Positions 8,690 to 17,311 of a stretch of 64,000 nucleotides of DNA are shown here, piece after piece. Source of the DNA: Propioniferax innocua (GTDB lineage: Bacteria > Actinomycetota > Actinomycetes > Propionibacteriales > Propionibacteriaceae); assembly GCF_006716235.1 (NCBI RefSeq), contig NZ_VFOR01000002.1, forward strand, positions 806,001 through 870,000, given 5' to 3'. Position 1 is the first letter of the stretch. Every line of letters starts with the position of its first letter. The notes below the pieces were generated by a model. That model worked only from the letters and a program-made list of their open reading frames with translations, did no database searches and was not told where the DNA came from. Made by a program: the position numbers and the translations under genes.

Positions 8690-10534
8690 GTGAGCGAGGC
8701 CCCCGACGCGCCTCCTCGACGCATCAAGCCAGAACCGCCCCCGGAACCCCCCCGTGGGCCCCTCGGCCGTCTCCGCGCCTACCCCGGGCGTTTCGGCTCA
8801 CTGTTGTTGCTGTCACTCCCAATCATCGTGATCGCAGCCCTCGCGTGGCGGCGACGCTGGATCAGCGACGACGGCTGGATCAACATGCGCGTCCTCCAGC
8901 AGTGGGACGCCGGAAACGGGCCGGTCTTCAACGCCGGCGAACGCGTCGAGGTCGGCACCAGCACCCTGTGGCTCTGGACCCTGCGTGGCGTCGGCCTCAT
9001 CTTTCCCGACGCCACCCACAGTCAGATCTCGATCATCCTGGGCATCGCGTTCATGGTCGGCGCCTTCACCTTGGCGACGGTGGCCGCGTCGCATCTGGCC
9101 CGCACCGGTGAGTACCGCATCACGGCGCTCCTCCCTCTCGGGACCGTGGTCTGGGTGGCTCTTCCCCCCATGTGGGACTTCACCACCAGCGGCCTGGAGA
9201 CCAGCTTGAATCTGTTCTGGATGGCCCTGTGCTTCCACCTGCTGGTCGCACGACTGAACCGTCCCCGACACCGGCAGGAGGGCGCCTTCTGGCCCATCTG
9301 GCCGGCTCTGATCATCGGGCTCGGCTGGCTGGTGCGCCCCGATTCCGCCCTTTTCTCGGCCTTCTTCGCGCTGGCACTGCTGCTGCAGAGCAAGGTGTCG
9401 GTCCTTTCGTGGCTGGGAGCTCTCGGTCTCGCGTTACCCATTCCGGTGGGCTATCAGATCTGGCGCATGGGTTACTACGCCGCACTGGTGCCCAACACGG
9501 CGCTGGCGAAATCTGCGGGTGCGGCCAACATCGATGCTGGTCTCTACTACTTCCAGGACTTCATCGGGCTGTACGCGGTGTGGTTCCCCGTCACCATCGG
9601 GCTGTTCGTCGTGATCGACCGGCTGCGTCACACCGCGCGCCTCCGCGATGTGGGTCGCATGGCCGTGCTGCTGGCGCCCGTCGTGGCAGGGCTGCTGCAT
9701 GGTGCCTACATCATCCGCGTCGGCGGCGATTTCATGCACGGACGCTTCCTGCTGCCGGCGACCTTCGCCGTCCTGCTGCCGGTGGCCTGCATCGGACTGA
9801 GCAACGAACGCCGTGGCGTCCTGGCCGCAGCAACCGCACTACTGCTGGGCTGGGCCATGGTCGCCGCCGGCGTGACGACCCGCTATGACACATCGATCGA
9901 CCTCGTCGGCCGCAACACCGGCCGCCCCACCTTGGAGGGTATCGCCAACGAACGCACATTCTGGGTGAACTCGACGCGACACCACCGTGCCATCACACTG
10001 CAGGATTGGCGTGGCTCCTACCCCGCCCAGACCGGGCTGCTCGCCCGAATGGACGCCGAGCGTCACCGCACCTACTACCAGGAGCATGATTCCGGTGAAC
10101 GCTACGAGACGGCCACCGGCGTCGGCGTCATCGTCAGCCACAACAACATGGGGATCACCAGCATGTTCGCAGGGCCCCGCGTGAAGGTGCTCGACCAGCT
10201 GGCCCTGGCCGACGCGGTGACCGCACGCACTCGACCAGACGAGGTGACCGACTCGGCGCAACGCACCGGCCACGCTCCCCGCAACCCTGCCTGGCGTCTC
10301 GCCCGCTACGCCGCACCTGATCCCGAGGAGGACCTCGAGGTCACCGACGCCCGCGCTGCCTTGCAATGTGGTGACCTTGCGGCACTGCAGGCGGCGATCA
10401 CCGAACCCATGACACAGGAACGGTTCTGGCAGAACGTGGAGCAGAGCGGACGGCTGACTTTCCTGCAGTATCCGGAGAACCCCACCGAGGCACGCATGCA
10501 GCTGTGCGGGTGGACGCCACCGCAGCGTCACTGA
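8690..10534 (+). CDS. AftB/ZomB-like GT-C membrane glycosyltransferase
   Basis: This polytopic protein of about 614 residues opens with a Pro-rich cytosolic segment, then a helix and the acidic loop WISDDGWINMRV with a nearby NAGERVEVGTS element. That is the layout of AftB and ZomB relatives, GT-C enzymes that use decaprenyl-phosphoarabinose-type donors. The soluble C-terminus has ALQCGDLAALQAAITEPMT, matching the end of that family. It probably adds sugars to a wall glycan on the outer membrane face; the true acceptor is unknown, and ZomB was also named for a flagellar role. GTG at 8690 follows GTGGAG at a workable distance; a GTG at 8675 is the alternative. Confidence 0.7.
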   Translation: MSEAPDAPPRRIKPEPPPEPPRGPLGRLRAYPGRFGSLLLLSLPIIVIAALAWRRRWISDDGWINMRVLQQWDAGNGPVFNAGERVEVGTSTLWLWTLRGVGLIFPDATHSQISIILGIAFMVGAFTLATVAASHLARTGEYRITALLPLGTVVWVALPPMWDFTTSGLETSLNLFWMALCFHLLVARLNRPRHRQEGAFWPIWPALIIGLGWLVRPDSALFSAFFALALLLQSKVSVLSWLGALGLALPIPVGYQIWRMGYYAALVPNTALAKSAGAANIDAGLYYFQDFIGLYAVWFPVTIGLFVVIDRLRHTARLRDVGRMAVLLAPVVAGLLHGAYIIRVGGDFMHGRFLLPATFAVLLPVACIGLSNERRGVLAAATALLLGWAMVAAGVTTRYDTSIDLVGRNTGRPTLEGIANERTFWVNSTRHHRAITLQDWRGSYPAQTGLLARMDAERHRTYYQEHDSGERYETATGVGVIVSHNNMGITSMFAGPRVKVLDQLALADAVTARTRPDEVTDSAQRTGHAPRNPAWRLARYAAPDPEEDLEVTDARAALQCGDLAALQAAITEPMTQERFWQNVEQSGRLTFLQYPENPTEARMQLCGWTPPQRH

Positions 10535-10559
10535 CGCTGATGGCCGCCGTGGAAACGCG

Positions 10560-10588
10560 AGAACCCCGAGCGCTCGGCTCGGGGTTCT
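10560..10588 (+). terminator. Terminator hairpin after the AftB-like gene
   Basis: An 11-bp perfect stem AGAACCCCGAG/CTCGGGGTTCT with a 7-base loop follows the stop at 10534 and ends in TTC. It may also stop transcription arriving from tRNA-Phe on the other strand. Confidence 0.7.
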
Positions 10589-10599
10589 TCATCGTGCTG

Positions 10600-10673
10600 T
10601 GGCCAGGGCCGGGTTCGAACCGGCGACCTTTCACTTTTCAGGCGAACGCTGCTACCAACTGAGCTACCTGGCC
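10600..10673 (-). tRNA. tRNA-Phe (GAA)
   Basis: On the minus strand the acceptor GGCCAGG pairs with CCTGGCC and the discriminator is A. The anticodon stem TTCGC/GTGAA encloses CTGAAAA, giving anticodon GAA, and the T arm reads GCCGGTTCGAACCCGGC. CCA is not encoded. Confidence 0.97.
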
Positions 10674-10697
10674 GCCTGACCCACCCACTGGTGAGCC

Positions 10698-10727
10698 AAA
10701 AAGCGGTGATGTTCACCATCACCGCTT
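10698..10727 (-). terminator. Rho-independent terminator after tRNA-Asp
   Basis: A perfect 11-bp stem (10701-10711 with 10717-10727, loop TTCAC) is followed on the minus strand by CTTTTTGG. It is the only hairpin in the window with a clear T tract. It separates tRNA-Asp from tRNA-Phe. Confidence 0.8.
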
Positions 10728-10730
10728 CAG

Positions 10731-10804
10731 CGACCCCGACGGGACTCGAACCCGCGACCTCCGCCGTGACAGGGCGGCGCGCTAACCAACTGCGCTACGG
10801 GGCC
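10731..10804 (-). tRNA. tRNA-Asp (GTC)
   Basis: On the minus strand the acceptor GGCCCCG pairs with CGGGGTC, discriminator G. The anticodon stem CCGCC/GGCGG encloses CTGTCAC (anticodon GTC) and the T arm reads GCGGGTTCGAGTCCCGT. CCA is not encoded. Confidence 0.97.
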
Positions 10805-10883
10805 AGAGCGCTTGTGCGCTACAGCCGCCGGTCAGACCGACCAGAGAAACATATCGCACCCTGAGCGAACCGCCAAATCCTGC

Positions 10884-12140
10884 TCACTCATCCGCCTTCG
10901 TCGGCTCTTCGCGCACGTCACCCACGATCGAATTGGCCGTGCGTGGATAGAGCAGGTAACGGAATCCCAGGTTGATCATCGCCTGGATGCGGTTGCGCCC
11001 ACCCAGCAGGAACGACAGGTGCAGCACCACCCAGAAGCTCCACGCGGGAAAGCCGGTGAATTTCGGCCCGTTCTTGAGCTGCACCACCGCGGCGCTTCGC
11101 CCGATCGTTGCCATGGTGCCCTTGTCGACGTAGGCGAACGGCCGCAGCGGTTCACCGGTGCACAGAGCCTTGATCTGCTGAGCCACATGGCGTCCTTGCT
11201 GGATCGCCGGCTGGGCCTGCTGCGGCAGAGCATTGTCATCGATGATTGCACCATCGCCGACGGCGAAGATGCGGTCGTGGCCATGTACCAACAGGTGTTC
11301 GCTGACCTCGATACGGCCGCCCCTGCCCTGCGGCATCCCCCACTCCTCGACAATGGGGTGGGCACCGATTCCGGCGGCCCACACCACGAGGTCGGCCTGC
11401 ATGGTTTCGCCGTCCTTGAACCTCACGGTGTCCGGCCCGACTTCGGCGATCGCAGTCTGCAGACGCACGTCCACCCCACGCTGCACGAGCTGCTCGAAGG
11501 TGTAGTCACGCAGATCCGGCTCGAAGGGCGCGAGCACAGCGTCGCCCATCTCCACCAACATGACGCGGATCCGACTCGGATGCACGTCGGGGTAGGCGAT
11601 CGGAATACCCTGCATCCGCATCTCGGCCAGCGTCCCAGCCATCTCCACACCAGTGGCACCGCCACCGACCACAACAATGACCGCCTCGCGGTACGGGTCG
11701 ACGGCGAGGCGATCGAGGAGTGTCATGACCTCGTCACGCACCTCGAGCGCCTGCCCGCGGGTGTAGATGGAGTAGGTGTTCTCCTCGGCCCCCGGAATCC
11801 CGAAGTGGCTGATACCAGCGCCCTGAGCGAGGACGAGGAAGTCATACTCGATCGGTTCACCACGATCGCAGTGGACGACTCGTGCCTCGCTGTCGATTCC
11901 TGTGACCCCGGCTCGCCGGAAACGCACCTTCGCCCGTCGCCGCCCCGCGTAGGACCGCAACGAATAGGTGACGTCTCCTGGGTTCAATCCGCCCGTCGCC
12001 ACTTGATACAGCAGCGGCTGGAAGGTCGTGTAGGGGCGACGATCGACGATCGTGACTCGGCACCCCATCGAAGCGAGTTCGTCGGCTGCATTCAGCCCAG
12101 CGAACCCACCGCCAACGATGACGACATGTGGTTTGCTCAC
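10884..12140 (-). CDS. ndh: Type II NADH:quinone oxidoreductase
   Basis: A single-subunit, non-proton-pumping NADH dehydrogenase that passes electrons to menaquinone. The N-terminal FAD site is VVIVGGGFAGLNAADEL, the second dinucleotide fold is VIVVVGGGATGVEMAGTL, and the FAD-closing motif is IFAVGDGAIID. The C-terminus (FPAWSFWVVLHLSFLLGGRN) is the amphipathic membrane-docking region of this family. Length is about 418 residues. The start is uncertain: GTG at 12140 gives the family-typical beginning SKPHVVIVGGG but its GGAG is only two bases away; GTG at 12164 is the alternative. DUF3073 lies just upstream on the same strand. Confidence 0.9.
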   Translation of the reverse strand: MSKPHVVIVGGGFAGLNAADELASMGCRVTIVDRRPYTTFQPLLYQVATGGLNPGDVTYSLRSYAGRRRAKVRFRRAGVTGIDSEARVVHCDRGEPIEYDFLVLAQGAGISHFGIPGAEENTYSIYTRGQALEVRDEVMTLLDRLAVDPYREAVIVVVGGGATGVEMAGTLAEMRMQGIPIAYPDVHPSRIRVMLVEMGDAVLAPFEPDLRDYTFEQLVQRGVDVRLQTAIAEVGPDTVRFKDGETMQADLVVWAAGIGAHPIVEEWGMPQGRGGRIEVSEHLLVHGHDRIFAVGDGAIIDDNALPQQAQPAIQQGRHVAQQIKALCTGEPLRPFAYVDKGTMATIGRSAAVVQLKNGPKFTGFPAWSFWVVLHLSFLLGGRNRIQAMINLGFRYLLYPRTANSIVGDVREEPTKADE

Positions 12141-12184
12141 ATCTCCAGCGTTACACATGCACACAAGGCGACGGTCAAGAGGGC

Positions 12185-12415
12185 TCAGCTGGTCTTGCGG
12201 AGCCCTTCACCGTGATCATCGCCGTCTGCGTACTTGGCTGCCAGGTCGGCATACGCATCCGGGATGGCCTCAATCGACTCATCTGCCTCGTGACGATCAG
12301 AATACTGCTCACCACGCAGCTCACGCTCGAGAGAAGCGAAGTCGGTGTTCACCGAACGGTACTTCAACTCACGAGCAACCTTGGTCTGCTTTGCCTTTGC
12401 ACGGCCGCGCCCCAT
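12185..12415 (-). CDS. DUF3073 family protein
   Basis: A 76-residue basic/acidic cytosolic protein starting MGRGRAKAKQTKVARELKY, the hallmark beginning of DUF3073, a small conserved actinobacterial family of unknown function often found near purM/purF, as here. The ATG at 12415 is chosen because family members begin exactly at MGRGRAKAKQ; the 22 codons upstream are Cys/Pro/Gly-rich and unlike coding sequence. It lies between a membrane-protein gene upstream and ndh downstream on the same strand. Confidence 0.93.
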   Translation of the reverse strand: MGRGRAKAKQTKVARELKYRSVNTDFASLERELRGEQYSDRHEADESIEAIPDAYADLAAKYADGDDHGEGLRKTS

Positions 12416-12560
12416 TGGGTCGACCCCCTCGCATTGTCCGATCCCGGTCTTGCCGGGCATGTGTGTCATCTCGTGTCCCAAAGGGTACAGTGCCCATCAA
12501 GCGGGAACAAACCCCGCGCGGATTCGTTCGATTTCCGCGCTGGACGCCTCACATCATAGG

Positions 12561-13766
12561 TCAGAACCCGCCGGCATTCTGGCCGCCGGAGCCACGGGGC
12601 CCCTCCCACGGCCCACCACCGGCGTGACCCGGGCCATGCCCCCACTGCGCATTCGGCTGCTGCCACGGACCTCCCGGCTGCCCACCGGCCGGCGGCGTGA
12701 AGCCCTGAGCCCCAAAGCCCTGACCCCCAAAGCCCTGACCCCCGAGATCCTGACCCCCGAAGTACCCACTGCCGTCGTTCCCAGAACCCATGCCGCCGGG
12801 CGCACGAGGGCCGCTTCCGGGGTAGGTCCACGCGTTGCCGGTGTCTCCGGTCTCATTGATGCGCTCGGCATACATGAGAGTGTTGAAGATGATGACCAGC
12901 GGCAGGGTGAGGAAGATCCCGGCGAAGACCACCAGATAGAACAACGCCATCCCGATGGCCATGCCGACCGGGAACTGGCCGTTCTCGAGCGCCGGGATCG
13001 AAGTCAGGACCGATGCCATCATGATGAACGCACCCAACATCATGATCGCGTAATAGATCACCGAATAGATCACGCTGAACAACAGCGTGTAACCGAGCAG
13101 GCGCCAGAAACGACCTCGGGTCAGCGTCCACGATCGTTTGGCCGCCGTGATCCCGCCATTGCCCTGGACGGTGACCTCCGGCATGAGGAACATGAGCTTG
13201 ATCGAGAGGATGAAGATCCCGATCTCCAGCGCGAACATCAGCAGGTACCCAAGGAGCATGCCCACCGCCGAACCTGCTCCGGCGTATTCGCTGTCCATGG
13301 CCACCCCGAGACCGAGCGCGGGCACGATCATCACAACACTCACCAGCGCACTGAGGGCCAGCACCAGCACAAGCCCCAGCAGAAAAATCACGACCATACG
13401 TCCCACGACGCCGCGTGTCCGACGCCACAGATCACCGAACGAGGGCTTGTGCCCCTGAACGATGTCGAAGGTCCCCTGGATGATCATCCCGTAGGCCTTG
13501 AGGGAGAACAATCCCGCAGCCACCGCCGTCGCCACGTAGAACCCGATGAAGATGAACGCCGCCGCAGCCGGAGAGTTCCCGGGATTCGCAGCGAACACCG
13601 CCATCGTGATCAGCGAGCCGGCGAGCAACAGCGCCACCGCCACACCGAGAGGAAGGAGCATGGCCGAGATGAACGTCCCGAAACCACGCTTGTAGACCTT
13701 GAACGGGCCAATCATCGCCTGTCCGAGTTCCAGTTTCTGCCCGGGAATCAGGATGGGTGAGTTCAT
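12561..13766 (-). CDS. Polytopic membrane protein with Gly/Phe/Gln repeat tail
   Basis: A 401-residue protein with about six hydrophobic segments between residues 35 and 315, including long stretches around MVVIFLLGLVLVLALSALVSVV and MLLGYLLMFALEIGIFIL. The overall pattern resembles the membrane domain found in glycerophosphodiester-phosphodiesterase-like proteins, including a cytosolic AAKRSWTLTRGRFWRLLGY stretch before a helix pair, but no catalytic domain is attached. The last ~80 residues are low complexity with repeats of GGQGFG, presumably a disordered cytosolic tail. Function unknown. It is in line with DUF3073 downstream. Confidence 0.75.
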   Translation of the reverse strand: MNSPILIPGQKLELGQAMIGPFKVYKRGFGTFISAMLLPLGVAVALLLAGSLITMAVFAANPGNSPAAAAFIFIGFYVATAVAAGLFSLKAYGMIIQGTFDIVQGHKPSFGDLWRRTRGVVGRMVVIFLLGLVLVLALSALVSVVMIVPALGLGVAMDSEYAGAGSAVGMLLGYLLMFALEIGIFILSIKLMFLMPEVTVQGNGGITAAKRSWTLTRGRFWRLLGYTLLFSVIYSVIYYAIMMLGAFIMMASVLTSIPALENGQFPVGMAIGMALFYLVVFAGIFLTLPLVIIFNTLMYAERINETGDTGNAWTYPGSGPRAPGGMGSGNDGSGYFGGQDLGGQGFGGQGFGAQGFTPPAGGQPGGPWQQPNAQWGHGPGHAGGGPWEGPRGSGGQNAGGF

Positions 13767-13793
13767 GGCCCGAACTCTAGGCGAACGGAGCGT

Positions 13794-14867
13794 TCATCCC
13801 CGGTGTTCGCCCACCAATGTGACACCAGCGTTATCCGCCGGACCGCTTGAGACCTCCCCCATGATCCACGCGTCGATACCCACATCCGCCAGCCGTGCTC
13901 GCGCCACATCGGCGTCACCGGCGGGCAGGAGTGCCACCATGCCGACGCCCATGTTCAACGTGGCCTCGATATCGGGGACGCTGATACCGCCCACCTGCTG
14001 CACCAGCGAGAAGATCGGGGCCGGCCGCCACGTGGAGCGGTCGATGGTGACATGCACGTTCTCGGGCAGCACGCGAGCGAGATTGTTCGCCAGCCCACCG
14101 CCGGTGATGTGGCTCATGGCATGCACCTCGACCGCGTCGATGAGGTCCAGGCAGGCCTTGGCGTAGATACGTGTCGGCTCCAGGAGTTCCTCACCAAGCG
14201 TCCGCCCCAGTTCGGGAACATCGCGGTCGAGGGACCAGCCCGCGTCGGACAACAACACCTTGCGCACCAACGAGTACCCATTGGAATGCAGACCCGAACT
14301 GGCCATACCCAACACCACATCACCGGGGCGGATCCGCTCCGATCCGATGATGGCGTCCTTTTCGACCACACCGGTGGTGGCTCCGGCGACGTCGTATTCA
14401 TCTGCGCCGAGCAGGCCGGGATGCTCGGCGGTCTCCCCACCGAGCAGCGAGCAGCCAGCGAGTTCACAGCCCTCGGCGATGCCCCGCACGATGTCGGCGA
14501 TGCGTTCGGGAACGAGGCGTCCGCAGGCGATGTAATCGGTGACGAAGAGCGGCTCGGCCCCACAGACCACCAGATCATCCACAAGCATGCCGATGAGGTC
14601 GCGACCGATGGTGTCGTGCTTGTCCATGGCCTGGGCGATGGCGACCTTCGTCCCGACACCGTCGGTGGAGGTCGTCAAAACCGGGTGCCGGTATTTCGCC
14701 AGGGCTGACGCATCGAAGAAGCCGGCGAACCCACCAAGACCACCAAGCACCTCGGGGCGGCGCGTCCGGGCTACCGACTCCTTCATGAGCGCGACAGCGC
14801 GCTCCCCCGCCTCGATGTCGACGCCCGCCGCAGCGTAGGCGGAGGTGGGATGGTTGGCGTCGGTCAC
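13794..14867 (-). CDS. purM: Phosphoribosylformylglycinamidine cyclo-ligase (AIR synthetase)
   Basis: PurM closes the imidazole ring of aminoimidazole ribotide using ATP, the fifth step of de novo purine synthesis. At 357 residues it has the family's N-terminal ATP-binding core (STDGVGTKVAIAQAMDKHDTIG, then GMLVDDLVVCGAEPLFVTDYIA), GETAEHPG, and HITGGGLANNLARVLP near the C-terminus. The GTG start at 14867 follows AGGAGG by four bases and overlaps the purF stop as GTGA, so the two are translationally coupled. A longer frame to 14933 lies inside purF and is not needed. Confidence 0.97.
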   Translation of the reverse strand: MTDANHPTSAYAAAGVDIEAGERAVALMKESVARTRRPEVLGGLGGFAGFFDASALAKYRHPVLTTSTDGVGTKVAIAQAMDKHDTIGRDLIGMLVDDLVVCGAEPLFVTDYIACGRLVPERIADIVRGIAEGCELAGCSLLGGETAEHPGLLGADEYDVAGATTGVVEKDAIIGSERIRPGDVVLGMASSGLHSNGYSLVRKVLLSDAGWSLDRDVPELGRTLGEELLEPTRIYAKACLDLIDAVEVHAMSHITGGGLANNLARVLPENVHVTIDRSTWRPAPIFSLVQQVGGISVPDIEATLNMGVGMVALLPAGDADVARARLADVGIDAWIMGEVSSGPADNAGVTLVGEHRG

Positions 14868-16363
14868 GATTCCTCCTGGACGAAGTGCTCTGGTGTGGCA
14901 ACCGGATACCTGCCGTCGAAACAGGCTCGGCACAGGTTGGTTTCAGGGATGCCGCTGGCCTCGGTGAGGCCGTCGATGCCAACGTATCCGAGCGTGTCGG
15001 CACCTATCGAGCGTCGGATCTCGTCGACGGACAGCCCCGGCGCGATCAATTCAGCGCGCGAGGCGAAGTCGATGCCATAGAAGCACGGCCACTGCACCGG
15101 CGGCGACGAGATCCGCACATGCACCTCGGCCGCGCCCGCCTCCCGAAGCATCCGAATGAGCTGACGCTGGGTATTGCCTCGCACGATCGAGTCGTCGACC
15201 ACCACCAGACGGCGTCCCTCGATCACATGCCGCAGAGGATTGAGCTTGAGCCGGATGCCCAACTGACGGATCGTCTGACTGGGCTGGATGAAGGTCCGAC
15301 CCACATAGGCGTTCTTGACCAGGCCCTGCCCGAAGGGGATGCCCGATTCCTCGGCGTACCCGAGCGCGGCCGGCGTTCCCGACTCGGGTACGGGCATGAC
15401 CATGTCGGCATCGGCCGGATGTTCCCGCGCGAGGCGACGCCCGATCTCGACGCGGACCTCATGGACCCGGCGGCCCGAGATCTGGGTGTCGGGGCGGGCC
15501 AGATAGACGTACTCGAAGATGCAGCCCTTGGGCTCGGGCTCGGCGAAAGTGCGTGAACGCAGGCCATTCTCGTCGATCATGACGAGCTCTCCGGGCTCCA
15601 CCTCACGCACGAACGAGGCGCCCACGATGTCGAGCGCACAGGTCTCGGAGGCGACGACCCACCCGTGAGACAGACGCCCCAACACCAACGGACGGATGCC
15701 CTGGGGGTCCCGTGCGGCGTAGAGCGTCTCCTCATCACAGAACGTCAGACTGAACGCACCCTCGAGCTTGGGAAGAACCTCCAGCGCAGCCTCTTCGAGC
15801 GGTTCGTCGTACGTGGCGAGCAGTGCGGTGACGAGCGAGGTGTCGTTCGTCGAATCCATGTTCTCCTTGTGCGGCACCGGAGCGTCGGTGCGCTCGGAGA
15901 GCAGCTGCTCCAACCGGGTGGAATTGGTCAGGTTGCCGTTGTGGCACAGGGCCATCGATCCGCGTCGGGTGGAACGGAAGGTCGGCTGCGCATTGGACCA
16001 GACACTCGCCCCGGTCGTCGAGTAACGCGTGTGCCCCACTGCCAGATGCCCCTTGAGGGACCCCAATGTGGACTCGTCGAAGACCTGCGAGACCAACCCC
16101 ATGTCTTTGAAGACCATGAGCTGGCGTCCGTTCGAGACCGCCATACCGGCCGATTCCTGGCCCCGGTGCTGCAACGCGAACAGGCCGAAATAGGTGAGCT
16201 TGGCCACCTCTTCTCCCGGAGCCCAGACCCCGAAGACACCGCAGGCGTCCTGAGGGCCGTGGTCCTGTGGATCAAGCTCGTGGGTCAACATTCCATCGGG
16301 ACGGCGCACTGGTACAGGGTACCCGTTCTGCACCGGAATCGTCCCGCCGCACGATTCGGTCAT
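14864..16363 (-). CDS. purF: Amidophosphoribosyltransferase
   Basis: PurF makes phosphoribosylamine from PRPP and glutamine, the committed step of purine synthesis. The catalytic Cys lies in DACGVFGVWAPGEEVAKLTY and would be exposed by removal of a short propeptide. The phosphoribosyl site is VVVDDSIVRGNT. Cysteines in WPCFYGID and NLCRACFDGRYP match the iron-sulfur ligands of the Bacillus-type enzyme. I place the start at the ATG at 16363 behind GGGGG; a GTG at 16375 and an ATG at 16291 (close to the Cys) are possible. It is first in the purF-purM pair and divergent from the lipoprotein gene. Confidence 0.96.
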   Translation of the reverse strand: MTESCGGTIPVQNGYPVPVRRPDGMLTHELDPQDHGPQDACGVFGVWAPGEEVAKLTYFGLFALQHRGQESAGMAVSNGRQLMVFKDMGLVSQVFDESTLGSLKGHLAVGHTRYSTTGASVWSNAQPTFRSTRRGSMALCHNGNLTNSTRLEQLLSERTDAPVPHKENMDSTNDTSLVTALLATYDEPLEEAALEVLPKLEGAFSLTFCDEETLYAARDPQGIRPLVLGRLSHGWVVASETCALDIVGASFVREVEPGELVMIDENGLRSRTFAEPEPKGCIFEYVYLARPDTQISGRRVHEVRVEIGRRLAREHPADADMVMPVPESGTPAALGYAEESGIPFGQGLVKNAYVGRTFIQPSQTIRQLGIRLKLNPLRHVIEGRRLVVVDDSIVRGNTQRQLIRMLREAGAAEVHVRISSPPVQWPCFYGIDFASRAELIAPGLSVDEIRRSIGADTLGYVGIDGLTEASGIPETNLCRACFDGRYPVATPEHFVQEES

Positions 16364-16489
16364 TCCGGCCCCCACGCGCCCGGTCTTGTGAGTAGGCTCC
16401 TGCCCAAGAGGTCCGAAGCGATTCGATCTGCCCGCGGGGATGCGTTCTCCCCCAAAGGGCTCGGGAGAACAAGGGACTCAGGGGGGACC

Positions 16490-17248
16490 ATGCACGACAG
16501 CAGCGGACGGAAGTCGACCTGGCGAATCATCGCCGCCCTGATGTTGACCGGTGTGCTGAGCACCACCGGCTGCGCCGTGATCGAGGTGGTCCCCGAAGCC
16601 CCGTGGAAGGCCCCTTGGCAGCAACGCCCCGATGAGACTCCCCGTCCGAGCCCCTCCGAGAAAACAGAGTCCTCCGCCCCGACCGAGGAGGCCTCATCAC
16701 CGTCACAGGAACCGACGGCGGAGGCGTCCGGCAACGCCACACCGAAACAGACCACCTCGCCGAAACAGACCATGGGCGCCGATGGCCCCGGTCAGTGGGA
16801 GGAATGGACGCTGACCACCGCCGGATGGGGTCCGGTGCGCATGGACGAGCCCATTCCCCGCAAGGTGCGCACAGCTTTCACACCCGAATGGGAGTGTCTG
16901 GGACCGATCTTCGAGCAGGACGGCGAGGAGATCGTGATGGTGTTCACCACCAACACCGAACGATCGGGCCGCATCGAGATGATCGCGTTGTGGTCCGAGG
17001 CCAGCTCCACGAAGTCCGGGCTGCGCATCGGCGATCCTCCGTCGAAGGTCGACGAGCTGTACCCCGAGGCGAAGAAACGCACCTCCTACGAGCACCACGT
17101 CCATGGGTCCACCACGGTGTATGAACTCAACGACGGGTACTACAGCATGTTCTTCGAGGTCGACGCGGAACAGGTGCGGCAGATCTCGACACAGATCAGC
17201 GAGGAGTTCCACCCCATGGGCCGGATCGGCCCCTGCGGTGGCCCCTGA
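16490..17248 (+). CDS. Putative lipoprotein of unknown function
   Basis: A 252-residue exported protein. The ATG at 16490 sits right after a GGGGGGA ribosome site. The signal peptide KSTWRIIAALMLTGVLSTTGC ends in a lipobox (LSTTGC), so the Cys should be lipidated and the protein held on the outer face of the membrane. A Pro/Ser/Glu/Thr-rich linker follows (about residues 50-95), then a globular domain of about 150 residues containing GPVRMDEPIPRKVRTAF and GLRIGDPPSKVDELYPEA; the latter resembles extracellular domains that repeat a GxxxGD(P/S)xxxVxxxYP motif. Divergent from purF. No enzymatic motif is visible. Confidence 0.85.
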   Translation: MHDSSGRKSTWRIIAALMLTGVLSTTGCAVIEVVPEAPWKAPWQQRPDETPRPSPSEKTESSAPTEEASSPSQEPTAEASGNATPKQTTSPKQTMGADGPGQWEEWTLTTAGWGPVRMDEPIPRKVRTAFTPEWECLGPIFEQDGEEIVMVFTTNTERSGRIEMIALWSEASSTKSGLRIGDPPSKVDELYPEAKKRTSYEHHVHGSTTVYELNDGYYSMFFEVDAEQVRQISTQISEEFHPMGRIGPCGGP

Positions 17249-17277
17249 CCCACGTCGCTCTCTGGCCCACGTCGCGC

Positions 17278-17311
17278 CCTTGCGCTGACGCGCGGTGGCG
17301 TCAGCGCAAGG
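17278..17311. terminator. Bidirectional hairpin overlapping the dipeptidase stop codon
   Basis: A perfect 14-bp stem (17278-17291 with 17298-17311, loop GCGGTG) lies between convergent genes. The stop codon of the minus-strand gene (17301-17303) is inside the right arm. The inner stem CTGACGC/GCGTCAG is the same as in the hairpin at 808-838. Confidence 0.75.

Noticed and set aside
10976-11365. Alternative reading frame inside ndh
   Set aside because: Arg/Ser/Cys-rich shadow; the ndh frame has all family motifs in this stretch.
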